40,766 nt of DNA from an uncultured Clostridia bacterium (GTDB lineage Bacteria > Bacillota > Clostridia > Christensenellales > Borkfalkiaceae): positions 1 through 40,766 of the forward strand of contig CANQKF010000014.1 of assembly GCA_947624445.1 (NCBI GenBank). The letters run 5' to 3'. Numbering within the stretch: position 1 is the stretch's first letter; each line of letters starts with the position of its first letter. The position numbers and the translations under genes are program-made. Positions 31,931 through 38,921 of the stretch are shown here, piece by piece. Below the pieces are notes generated by a model. It did not search any database and was not told where the DNA came from. It saw nothing but the letters and a program-made list of their open reading frames with translations.

Positions 31931-33205
31931 TCACTTCGTGAGGCGTGCGATCGCCCGCATATAGATCTCGAGCAGAAGTTCCACGCGCTCCACCGTGATG
32001 TATTCGTTCGGGCGGTGGATGACGGGCTCGTCGCCGGGCATCTCTGGGCCGAATCCCGCCCCGCATTTGAGCGCCCGCGCATAGGTGCCCCCGCCGATCG
32101 CGATGGGGATCGCGCGCTGTCCCGTGCATTCCTCATAGACGGAGAGGAGGGTCTTGATCAGCGTTCCGTTGCGGTCGGTGATGAGAGGCGCCTGGTGGTG
32201 AAGGATCTCGTATTTCACGCCGAAGCGGCCGATGAGGGCATACACCTCGGCGAGGGAGAGCGTCGCGGGGTAGCGGATATCGCACACGATCTGCAATTCG
32301 CTCTTGCGGAAGCGGATGATGTCGGGCGAGAGGGTGAGGCTGCCCGTGTCGTCTCTCACCGATCTCAGCCCGTAGCGGTCGTTGAACAGGCAGTCGACCA
32401 CATACTGCACCTGGGGATCCTTGCCCGCGAAGTATTTCAGCACGGGCAGGATGGCGTTTTCGCCCCTTTCGGGGGTGGAGCCGTGGGCGCTCTTCCCGTG
32501 GGCGATGAGCTTCTTCCCCGAGATCTGCAATCCCAGCGCCTCCGCCCGCCGCACCGAGATCGAACGCGGCGTGACTTCGCAGCGGTCGCACACCATGTTA
32601 GCGCTCTCCCCGCCCGCGAGGGAGAGGAAGGGCGGCCGTTCGAGCGGAAAGTGCAGCCGCACGTGCAAGATGCCCTTTTCCGCCCAGATCACGGGGAAAT
32701 CCGCGTCGGGCGAGAAGCCGACTTCGGGCATGTGGGCGACCGCTTTGTAGTGCTCGATGCACGCCCAGCCGCTCTCCTCGTTGCATCCCACGATGAGCTT
32801 GATCTTTTTGCGGGGGACGAAGCCGTCGTCTTTGAGCGCCTTCATCGCATAGAGGCAGCAGATCGCGGGGCCCTTGTCGTCGACGGCGCCCCTGCCCCAG
32901 ATCTTCCCATCCTCGACGATCCCGCCGAAGGGGTCCTTTTCCCAGCCGCTGCCCGCGGGCACGACGTCGAGATGGCACAGGATCGCGAACTCCTTGCCCT
33001 CGCCGAATACCACTTCGCCGACGTAGCCGTCGTAATCATGGGTCACAAAGCCCATTTCCGCGGCGAGCGAGAGGAAGTGGGTCAGGCAGTCGCGCGCGCC
33101 CTGCCCGAAGGGCGCGCCCTGCGTTCCCGCATGCAGGGAAGAATCGAAGCGGATGCTCTCGGAGATACTCTGTACCGTACGCGCAAGATAATTTTTCAAG
33201 GTCAT
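31931..33205 (-). CDS. M20-family metallopeptidase, PepV-type dipeptidase
   Basis: A 424-residue cytoplasmic zinc peptidase of the M20 family, PepV/SapA-like branch, which hydrolyses dipeptides with an unblocked amino end. Metal-site motifs are LCHLDVVPAG (His ligand and Asp), GRGAVDDKGP (bridging Asp), GCNEESG (catalytic Glu-Glu) and a late RPNEYI, where the expected His ligand precedes it (VIHRPNEY). An insertion lid domain spans about residues 170-310. The start at 33205 (MTLKNYLART) follows GGGAG closely; an ATG 48 codons upstream crosses the promoter and was rejected. Own promoter at 33260-33288. Probably nutritional peptide use. Confidence 0.9.
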   Translation of the reverse strand: MTLKNYLARTVQSISESIRFDSSLHAGTQGAPFGQGARDCLTHFLSLAAEMGFVTHDYDGYVGEVVFGEGKEFAILCHLDVVPAGSGWEKDPFGGIVEDGKIWGRGAVDDKGPAICCLYAMKALKDDGFVPRKKIKLIVGCNEESGWACIEHYKAVAHMPEVGFSPDADFPVIWAEKGILHVRLHFPLERPPFLSLAGGESANMVCDRCEVTPRSISVRRAEALGLQISGKKLIAHGKSAHGSTPERGENAILPVLKYFAGKDPQVQYVVDCLFNDRYGLRSVRDDTGSLTLSPDIIRFRKSELQIVCDIRYPATLSLAEVYALIGRFGVKYEILHHQAPLITDRNGTLIKTLLSVYEECTGQRAIPIAIGGGTYARALKCGAGFGPEMPGDEPVIHRPNEYITVERVELLLEIYMRAIARLTK

Positions 33206-33259
33206 TCTCCCAAAATGCCACGCTGTCCGCGGCAAAACCGCTACGTGCGGTCGTAATGA

Positions 33260-33288
33260 AGTATAGCAAAAAGCGGGCGTTCTGTCAA
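33260..33288 (-). promoter_or_regulatory. Promoter of the PepV-type dipeptidase
   Basis: On the minus strand: TTGACA (33288-33283), 17 bp, TATACT (33265-33260). Confidence 0.85.
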
Positions 33289-33343
33289 GGAAATATTTTC
33301 CTGCGGGGAAGAGAAAAATATTATCAAACCTGCGCGCTTTTTC

Positions 33344-33372
33344 GTGCAAATTTACGGGAAATGTGTTACAAT
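33344..33372 (+). promoter_or_regulatory. Probable promoter of the radC operon
   Basis: TACAAT (33367-33372), 24 bases before the radC start. The -35 candidate GTGCAA (33344-33349) at 17-bp spacing is poor. Confidence 0.5.
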
Positions 33373-33395
33373 GTTCGGGAGAGAGGGCTGGGGAA

Positions 33396-34109
33396 ATGCA
33401 CGAAGGTCACAGAAAACGAATGGAGGAACGCTTGCGGTCGGATCCCGACGGGCTGTGCGACCACGAGCTGTTGGAGATCCTCCTCTTCTATGCGATCCCG
33501 CGGAAGAACACCAATCCGCTCGCGCACTCGCTCATCGACAGCTTCGGCAGCCTCGAAGCCGTGTTGAAGGGCACTTACGAGCAGTTTCTCGCGGTGGACG
33601 GCGTCGGTCCCTCCACGGCGGCCTTTCTCGTGGCGCTCTCCTGCGTGCGCGCCCGTCTGCCCCAGAAGGGCAAGGAGGAGCCGCCCGCCGTGTTCAACGT
33701 GCGGGAGTTTTCCAAGTTCCTGCCCGGGCGGTTCGGCGCGGAGGAGACGGAGGTCATCGAGATCTACTGCCTCGACGCGCGCGAGCACATCACCTTCACC
33801 AAGCGGTTCGTCTCGGCGGAACGGGACCGCGCCAACGTCGATACCGAGGCGCTCAGCGGCTTTGTGGCGGCGCAGCATCCCTTCGGCATCGTGATCGCGC
33901 ACAACCATCCCGCCGCGCCCGCCATCCCTTCCGCCGCGGACGACGCCTTCACCGCCCGTCTGCAAGTGCTGTGCGAGCTGCACGGCGTCCGCCTGTTCGA
34001 TCACTTCATCGTCGGGCAAAACGGGCTGTTCAGCTACTTTTCGAGCGGCAAGCTCGAGGAGATCAAAAAGCGGTATAGCTTCGCCAATCTCATCGGAGGA
34101 CGTCTGTAA
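33396..34109 (+). CDS. radC: RadC/UPF0758 family JAMM-domain protein
   Basis: A 237-residue protein with an N-terminal helix-hairpin-helix-like part (about residues 1-75, DHELLEILLFYAIPRKNTNP) and a C-terminal JAMM/MPN domain. The metal motif reads AHNHPAAPAIPSAADD, keeping the two His and the downstream Asp; the common HNHPSGDP is altered to HNHPAAPA. RadC was once thought to act in DNA repair, but its real function is unsettled and several studies found no repair role in E. coli or pneumococcus. Start ATG 33396 behind GGGGA. The stop overlaps the histidine kinase start by one base, an unusual partner. Confidence 0.9.
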   Translation: MHEGHRKRMEERLRSDPDGLCDHELLEILLFYAIPRKNTNPLAHSLIDSFGSLEAVLKGTYEQFLAVDGVGPSTAAFLVALSCVRARLPQKGKEEPPAVFNVREFSKFLPGRFGAEETEVIEIYCLDAREHITFTKRFVSAERDRANVDTEALSGFVAAQHPFGIVIAHNHPAAPAIPSAADDAFTARLQVLCELHGVRLFDHFIVGQNGLFSYFSSGKLEEIKKRYSFANLIGGRL

Positions 34110-35344
34110 TGCGGTTCGACGAGCGCTCCTTGCCCATAAAACTTATCCTCAAATACAGCAAGATCATCATCTTCGTCCTGCTGATCGTCGTCGAGATCTT
34201 TCTCGGCGCGAACAACTGGCTGGATATCACCTATGCGGGCATTCCCTCGTGGTATATCCTGCTGCCGTTCATGGTCTTTTTCACGGCAGAAAACGCGATC
34301 AAGCTCTGGGCGGTCAAGACGCCCCGCGGCAAGATCGCCTTCTATGTGTTCGACGTCGTGAGCCTGCTCATGATGACGCTCTTTTCCGACGGCGCGCTCA
34401 TCTCCACGCTCTACATCATCATCCTCTCCGAGTTCTATCTCGGGCAGGAGAAGCTCGGGGGGAGCATCGCGATGGGCGCCTCGTGCATCGTGGTCCTGCT
34501 CATCACCTTCGCCGTCACGAACACGTTGCAGGGCATCAACTTCAACGTGATCTCGCTCGTCTCGAGCATGTTCAACGATCTCATCCTCATCGTTCTGCAC
34601 TTCCTCGTGCTCAACTTCACGATCCAGATCTACCGCAAAAACGTGGAGGCGGATAAGACGCTCACCGAGCTCCACGAGGCGAACGAAAAATTGCAGGCGG
34701 CCAACCGCGAATTGCAGGAGATCACCATGCTCGAGGAGCGCCAGCGCATCGCGAAGGACATCCACGATACCGCCGGGCACTCCATCACGACCGTCATCAT
34801 GCAGACGGAGGCGGCCAAGCTCGTCATCGATACCGATCCCGAGGAGGCAAAGCGCAAGATCTCGGCGGCGAATCTGCAGGCCAAGCACGCGCTCGATGAA
34901 CTTCGGGAGAGCGTCCACCTGCTCTCGGGCACGCAGGCGCAGCCCACGCTCAAGGCGCAGCTCATGGAGATCGTGCACGATTCGACCGACGGCACGGGCG
35001 TCGCCATCCGCGCCGACATCGCCGAACTCTCCCTGTGCGACGCCAAGCGGCGCTTCCTCGTCAACAGTCTGCGGGAGGGCATCTCCAACGGTCTGCGCCA
35101 CGGGAACGCCACCGCGTTCTACTTCGAATGCAAAGAAGTGGGGGGACGTGTTGTGGAGTTTTTGCTCTCGGATAACGGCACGGGCATGGAGATTGCCGCG
35201 CTCAAAGAGGGCTTCGGGCTCTTCGGGATGCACAAGCGCGCCGAATCGCTCGGCGGGCAAGTCTGGTTCGATACCGAGCCCGGGGAGGGCTTCGAGATCC
35301 ATATCACGCTGCCTTTGGACGGCGCAAAAGGAGAATCAGTATGA
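34109..35344 (+). CDS. Sensor histidine kinase, HisKA_3/NarL-partner type
   Basis: A 411-residue membrane kinase. About five or six helices (residues 12-185) form an integral sensor with almost no extracellular loop, suggesting it senses membrane or envelope state (DesK/LiaS style). A coiled coil (about 185-215) leads to the dimerisation/phosphoacceptor motif ERQRIAKDIHDTAGHS, with His near residue 220. The HATPase domain follows: GISNGLRHG (N box), DNGTGM (G1) and GFGLFGM (G2). It overlaps radC by one base and the response regulator by four bases (ATGA at 35341-35344), so all three are translationally coupled. Ligand unknown. Confidence 0.92.
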   Translation: MRFDERSLPIKLILKYSKIIIFVLLIVVEIFLGANNWLDITYAGIPSWYILLPFMVFFTAENAIKLWAVKTPRGKIAFYVFDVVSLLMMTLFSDGALISTLYIIILSEFYLGQEKLGGSIAMGASCIVVLLITFAVTNTLQGINFNVISLVSSMFNDLILIVLHFLVLNFTIQIYRKNVEADKTLTELHEANEKLQAANRELQEITMLEERQRIAKDIHDTAGHSITTVIMQTEAAKLVIDTDPEEAKRKISAANLQAKHALDELRESVHLLSGTQAQPTLKAQLMEIVHDSTDGTGVAIRADIAELSLCDAKRRFLVNSLREGISNGLRHGNATAFYFECKEVGGRVVEFLLSDNGTGMEIAALKEGFGLFGMHKRAESLGGQVWFDTEPGEGFEIHITLPLDGAKGESV

Positions 35345-35985
35345 TCAAGGTACTCATCGTGGACGACCAGTCGATCCTCGCCGACGGCATCAAGAGCGTG
35401 CTCGCCACCTGCCCCGAGATCGAGGTCGTGGGCGTCGCATACGACGGCTTTTCCGCGCTCGACGCAGTGGACCGCTTTGCGCCCGACGTCGTGCTCATGG
35501 ATATCCGCATGCCCAACATGAACGGCGTCATCGCCACGCAGGAGATCAAGCGCAAGCGCCCCGAGACCAAGGTGCTCATCCTCACGACCTTCGACGACAG
35601 CGATTATATCCTCAACGCCATCAACTACGGCGCGAGCGGGTATCTCTTGAAGGACGTCTCGGCATCCGCCCTCATCGACGCCATCAAGAACGCCAACGAG
35701 GGGGATACCATCCTGCCCGCAAAGATCGCAAAGCGCATCGCGGACGCGGCGAAGCTGGTGAGCTCCGACCGCGAGATCAAGCTCAAGAAGCGGTTCGGCT
35801 TCTCCGACCGCGAGGTCGAGATCGCCCTCATGATCTACGACGGCTTCACGAACAAGCAGATCGCCTCCGCGCTGAAGCTCTCTGACGGGACCTCCCGCAA
35901 CTATACCTCGGCGATCTATGAGAAGGTGGGCGCGTCCTCGCGGGGCGAGGCCGTCGGCAAAATGAAAGAGGCGCTCGGCGGTTGA
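35341..35985 (+). CDS. NarL/LuxR-family response regulator
   Basis: A 214-residue DNA-binding regulator. The receiver domain (about residues 1-120) has the acidic pair DDQ at the start, phosphoacceptor Asp in VVLMDIRMPN (about residue 54), Thr in LILTTFDDSDY and Lys in GYLLKDVS. The C-terminal HTH (about 145-205) reads GFSDREVEIALMIYDGFTNK then QIASALKLSDGTSRNYTSAI, the LuxR type, which often binds inverted repeats as a dimer. It should be phosphorylated by the kinase at 34109. No obvious target operon such as an ABC exporter lies in this window, so self-regulation or a distant target is likely. Confidence 0.93.
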   Translation: MIKVLIVDDQSILADGIKSVLATCPEIEVVGVAYDGFSALDAVDRFAPDVVLMDIRMPNMNGVIATQEIKRKRPETKVLILTTFDDSDYILNAINYGASGYLLKDVSASALIDAIKNANEGDTILPAKIAKRIADAAKLVSSDREIKLKKRFGFSDREVEIALMIYDGFTNKQIASALKLSDGTSRNYTSAIYEKVGASSRGEAVGKMKEALGG

Positions 35986-36008
35986 GCGTCTCCCGAAGGC
36001 GAAATAAA

Positions 36009-36029
36009 CGACCACAGGTCCCCGCCGAA
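36009..36029 (+). repeat. 21-bp dispersed repeat, copy 2
   Basis: Exact match to 31910-31930, placed 24 bases after the response-regulator stop. Confidence 0.8.
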
Positions 36030-36044
36030 ATTGTAAATATACGA

Positions 36045-36090
36045 AAAAACGGACGCGGCGCCGCGGGCAATCATTTGCCCGCGGCGCCGC
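36045..36090 (-). terminator. Very strong terminator hairpin
   Basis: A perfect 16-bp stem (36055-36070 with 36075-36090) and a four-base loop. On the minus strand it is followed by GTCCGTTTTTTCG, so it best terminates the XRE gene at 36149-36361. It may also stop the radC operon transcript from the other side. Confidence 0.85.
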
Positions 36091-36148
36091 ATGTTCTGCC
36101 TTACGCGGTGCGCCGCAAATTTGCCCCGCAGGGAGCTTTGCTCTGCGG

Positions 36149-36361
36149 TCAGTCCTCAAGGCCGAGCAGGTAGTCCGCCGAGACGTCGAGACAGCGGCAG
36201 ATCAGATACAGCGTATCGAGGCTCGGCATGCTCTTGCCCGCCTTGTAGTCGGAGATGCACTGTTTGGAGACGCCCACCTCCCGCGCGAGTTCGTTTTGAC
36301 GGATGGCCGCATAATGCAGGCATTCCGTGAATCGTTCTTGAAATTTCGTGAGACTCTTCAT
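36149..36361 (-). CDS. Small XRE-family regulator
   Basis: A 70-residue Cro/C1-type protein, one HTH domain (about residues 5-65): RQNELAREVGVSKQCISDYK, then KSMPSLDTLYLICRCLDVSA and DYLLGLED. The start at 36361 (MKSLTKFQERF) lies 7 bases after an extended -10. An in-frame ATG at 36427 would place the operator inside the gene and was rejected. The promoter overlaps a strong palindrome (36382-36417), so the protein probably represses itself and the divergent promoter. Confidence 0.88.
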   Translation of the reverse strand: MKSLTKFQERFTECLHYAAIRQNELAREVGVSKQCISDYKAGKSMPSLDTLYLICRCLDVSADYLLGLED

Positions 36362-36367
36362 AAGAAA

Positions 36368-36423
36368 ATTATATGCAATTTGTACGTTATCACTTGACAA
36401 GTAAGTTATTAACGTACTATAAT
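36368..36423. promoter_or_regulatory. Divergent overlapping promoters with palindromic operator
   Basis: Minus strand: extended -10 TGCATATAAT (TATAAT at 36373-36368). Plus strand: TTGACA (36394-36399), 18 bp, TATAAT (36418-36423). An 8-bp inverted repeat GTACGTTA (36382-36389)/TAACGTAC (36410-36417) surrounds ACTTG-A-CAAGT (36393-36403). The probable operator covers the plus -35 box and spacer. Confidence 0.75.
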
Positions 36424-36440
36424 GCAATCAAAAACAAGCA

Positions 36441-36467
36441 AGAGGTCTCCTTTTGGAGACCTCTTTT
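36441..36467. terminator. Terminator close behind the plus-strand promoter
   Basis: AGAGGTCTCC (36441-36450) pairs perfectly with GGAGACCTCT (36455-36464), then TTTT on the plus strand. A transcript from the promoter at 36394 would be only about 40 nt. The hairpin may also end the minus-strand gene at 36583. Confidence 0.8.
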
Positions 36468-36582
36468 GTCCTCTCGATCGTTTCGATCCTCTATTTCGTT
36501 GTGCGCACGGGTCGGGTCGGTCATTGGATTATGGGGGTTTCCTTAACCGAATCATCTTACTCTACGCATTGATCGCCTCATT

Positions 36583-38214
36583 TCACAGGCAAACCGAGAT
36601 ACATGGGGCGGCGATGATTTCCGCTTGTGATTCTTGGGTGGATATCGCAGCACCCTTCTTTGCGTACGTCATCTCCACGCCCATGAAGCTGATCTTCATC
36701 ACACCGTCTTTTATGGTGCCGTTTGCGATCTCCGTGCCGCCGAAAACCGCTTGATAGAGCGTGATCTTATCACCGTTGAGATGATACGTCCCGTGGTCTG
36801 CTCCGTGCGTCCATTTCCCGCCGTCGAGCTGGAAGTAATCATTTTCAAAATACTGCCCGTAGGCATACAAATAGTAAGTGCCGTTGTATCTGTTTGTAAG
36901 ATAGATCGGCAGTACGATGGCGAGAACAAGGGCTATGACGAGCGAAATGGAAAGAACGATCGCGAGTTTTTTGTTCTTTTTGCTCCGCACAGCCACGGGA
37001 ATGCCGTTGGCACTCTCATTTCTTGCGGGTGCGGACGTTTCATTGAGCGGATGGCCGCAGTTGTTGCAGAAACGGGCGCCGACGGGAAACTTTGCGCCGC
37101 ATTGCGGGCAAGATTTCTTTTCTTGCCATTTCTTCCCGCATTCGGGGCAGAAATTTCCCTTGAATTCGGTGTTGCAGTTTGGACATTTGTGCATTACAAG
37201 TTTCCTCCAAATTTTTATACCTGATGGCAGACAAAGTGTGACAACGCCATAGAGTAGGAACACGATCGAGAATATGAGCAACAACACGGATCCTGCGCCT
37301 ACCTGCAAAAATCCGTTTCCCTTGTTGATCTGTCCGATGACGACTGCGGAAAGGATCATAAGTACCAGACTTATAATGGTTTCGGCGGCTGTGCAGAAAA
37401 AGGGGAGTCTCTCATCCTCCGCGAGCAACGCGAAGAATTGCAGGAGAACAGTCGCCGCAAGCAAGCAAAGAAAAATAACGATTGCCAAGGCGCAGCCGGG
37501 ATCAACGAGAATGGGAGTTTCTCTTTTCTCGGAAAACTGCCGGAGCACAATGTAGAAATTATCGGATTTCAACGTATAGAGAGGCGGAGTATAGACAGGC
37601 GCAAGCATAAACAGGAAAAACGAAACAACCATGACTGCAAATACGGCTGTCGTAATGTATTTGCGGAAATTGAACGGTTTCGTATGTCGGAATGCCAAAC
37701 CGAAGGGGTCGAAGCGCGGATGAAATACAATGATGCCATACGCCGTTCCATTGAGCAGCATGATCCCCGAAAGGATCATTGCGAGGATGGGTGCCGCGCC
37801 TGCCACCACCTCGCCACCTATATAGGCGATGCCTGCGATCAGAACGGAGGCCGAGATCAAAGTCGCCAAAGCGCAGAGTGTTCCAAAGAGAACAAACGGC
37901 GGAAACAGATCTTTCCTGGTGTTTTTGCGAAAAATACCGATGAGAAGATACGGCCAGGAAATCACGCAAAGGCATGCGAAGAACAGCAGACTGATTGCGC
38001 TTCCGCGCAGAGATAGGCCCACATCGGATGTAATTTGGTAAAGGGTCAGGTTGTAGGTCGGCATCTGAACCGCGGGTGCGATCCCAAAGAGAAGAAAGGC
38101 GATCGGCGATACAAACAATAGGATCACTGCAACCCATTGCAGATTTATTGCGTATTTCCGTGCGCGCAGTTGCGATTGCAGACGCAGTTCGTCCGCTTTT
38201 TCATTTTGTTCCAT
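36583..38214 (-). CDS. Multi-pass membrane protein with central double zinc ribbon
   Basis: A 543-residue protein. The N-terminal half (about residues 20-355) has roughly eight membrane helices. Next come two zinc ribbons: CPNCNTEFKGNFCPECGKKW and CPQCGAKFPVGARFCNNCG (about 361-410). After a linker, a single helix (about 433-455, KLAIVLSISLVIALVLAIVL) leads to an outside or luminal beta-rich tail (about 460-530; YNGTYYLYAYGQYFENDYFQ, then KITLYQAVFGGTEI), like the small beta domains of zinc-ribbon membrane proteins in Clostridia. RBS GGGAGGG before ATG 38214. It is divergent from an XRE regulator with a shared operator. Function unknown; a membrane stress or effector protein is conceivable. 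Confidence 0.75.
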   Translation of the reverse strand: MEQNEKADELRLQSQLRARKYAINLQWVAVILLFVSPIAFLLFGIAPAVQMPTYNLTLYQITSDVGLSLRGSAISLLFFACLCVISWPYLLIGIFRKNTRKDLFPPFVLFGTLCALATLISASVLIAGIAYIGGEVVAGAAPILAMILSGIMLLNGTAYGIIVFHPRFDPFGLAFRHTKPFNFRKYITTAVFAVMVVSFFLFMLAPVYTPPLYTLKSDNFYIVLRQFSEKRETPILVDPGCALAIVIFLCLLAATVLLQFFALLAEDERLPFFCTAAETIISLVLMILSAVVIGQINKGNGFLQVGAGSVLLLIFSIVFLLYGVVTLCLPSGIKIWRKLVMHKCPNCNTEFKGNFCPECGKKWQEKKSCPQCGAKFPVGARFCNNCGHPLNETSAPARNESANGIPVAVRSKKNKKLAIVLSISLVIALVLAIVLPIYLTNRYNGTYYLYAYGQYFENDYFQLDGGKWTHGADHGTYHLNGDKITLYQAVFGGTEIANGTIKDGVMKISFMGVEMTYAKKGAAISTQESQAEIIAAPCISVCL

Positions 38215-38242
38215 TTTATCCCTCCCGAAGTTTGTTATGGCA

Positions 38243-38298
38243 ATTATACCATACCGATTGGTATAATGTCAATACTTTTATTCCATTTGGTATAAAAT
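38243..38298. promoter_or_regulatory. Divergent promoter with three-half-site operator
   Basis: Minus strand promoter: TTGACA (38272-38267), 18 bp, TATAAT (38248-38243). Operator: ATTATACC (38243-38250)/GGTATAAT (38260-38267), a perfect 8-bp inverted repeat covering both boxes. A third half-site TTTGGTATAAA lies 29 bp on (38286-38296), overlapping a TATAAA -10 for the XRE gene at 38305. The layout suggests that this regulator controls both genes. Confidence 0.78.
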
Positions 38299-38304
38299 AA
38301 TTTC

Positions 38305-38517
38305 ATGACGAGCAAATATGCGGTAGCGTTCGCACATAATTTGAAAAGTTTGATTGGGGAAATGTCGCTCAGCGAATTTTCCAGAAGGGTAGGGATCCCG
38401 CAGCCGACCATTTCAAGATATTTGCTTTGCCAGCGGGAGATCTCATTGGAAAATTTATGTAAGATCGCGGATTATTTCGACGAGGAGATCGATTACCTCA
38501 TTGGCAGGAAAACGTGA
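38305..38517 (+). CDS. Small XRE-family regulator of the zinc-ribbon membrane gene
   Basis: A 70-residue single-domain Cro/C1 HTH protein: LSEFSRRVGIPQPTISRYLL at about residues 23-42 is the helix-turn-helix, and IADYFDEEIDYLIGRKT the typical end. ATG 38305 lies eight bases after the TATAAA box, so the message is nearly leaderless; no good RBS is seen. The probable operator overlaps both this promoter and that of the membrane protein at 36583-38214. A terminator follows at 38577. Confidence 0.88.
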   Translation: MTSKYAVAFAHNLKSLIGEMSLSEFSRRVGIPQPTISRYLLCQREISLENLCKIADYFDEEIDYLIGRKT

Positions 38518-38576
38518 ACGGAGCGCCGAGCGGCTATGGTTCGGCAAATATGAAAGAAGCAAAAAAGGAGCAAGAA

Positions 38577-38602
38577 AAAAGGAGGCGTGGTGCCTCCTTT
38601 TC
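38577..38602 (+). terminator. Terminator of the XRE gene (bidirectional)
   Basis: AAGGAGGC (38579-38586) pairs with GCCTCCTT (38592-38599), followed by TT; an A-run precedes the stem, giving a T-run on the minus strand. Confidence 0.75.
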
Positions 38603-38636
38603 GATTTGTTTTTTCAGAGCGGCAAATGTTCGGCGC

Positions 38637-38750
38637 AGGCATACAGGCCTACAAGACGTATAGGTGCAGAGGCGCGGCAGGTGCGCAGGCGCACAGACGT
38701 ACAGACGTACAAGGCGCACAGGTGCGCAGGCGTGCAAGCGCGGCAGGGGC
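38637..38750. repeat. Tandem 8-9 bp repeat, about 14 units
   Basis: Consecutive units fit AGRYGYRC with an extra A or C in some: AGGCATAC, AGGCCTACA, AGACGTAT, AGGTGCAG, AGGCGCGGC, AGGTGCGC, AGGCGCAC, AGACGTAC, AGACGTACA and so on to AGGGGC. The GYRC core alternates purine and pyrimidine. It lies between the XRE terminator and the pyruvate kinase end. No ORF. The interval 38751-38921 shows nothing else I can name. Confidence 0.7.
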
Positions 38751-38921
38751 TCCTGCGGGCACATGCGAATAAAATGCCACAGGGCCCGACTTTTTGCCGA
38801 AACCGCACGCTTTTTTCAAAGCCCAAAGCGTTCCGCAGCCGCGATTGGCGGGCATAGTTTCGCGCCCCGCTTCTTTCCCGCATGGCGTGTTTGGCGATGC
38901 GCCGAAAAGACGCGCGCCCGA

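Noticed and set aside
38637-38750. CRISPR array or coding repeat
   Set aside because: Period of 8-9 bp is far too short for CRISPR and not a multiple of three throughout.
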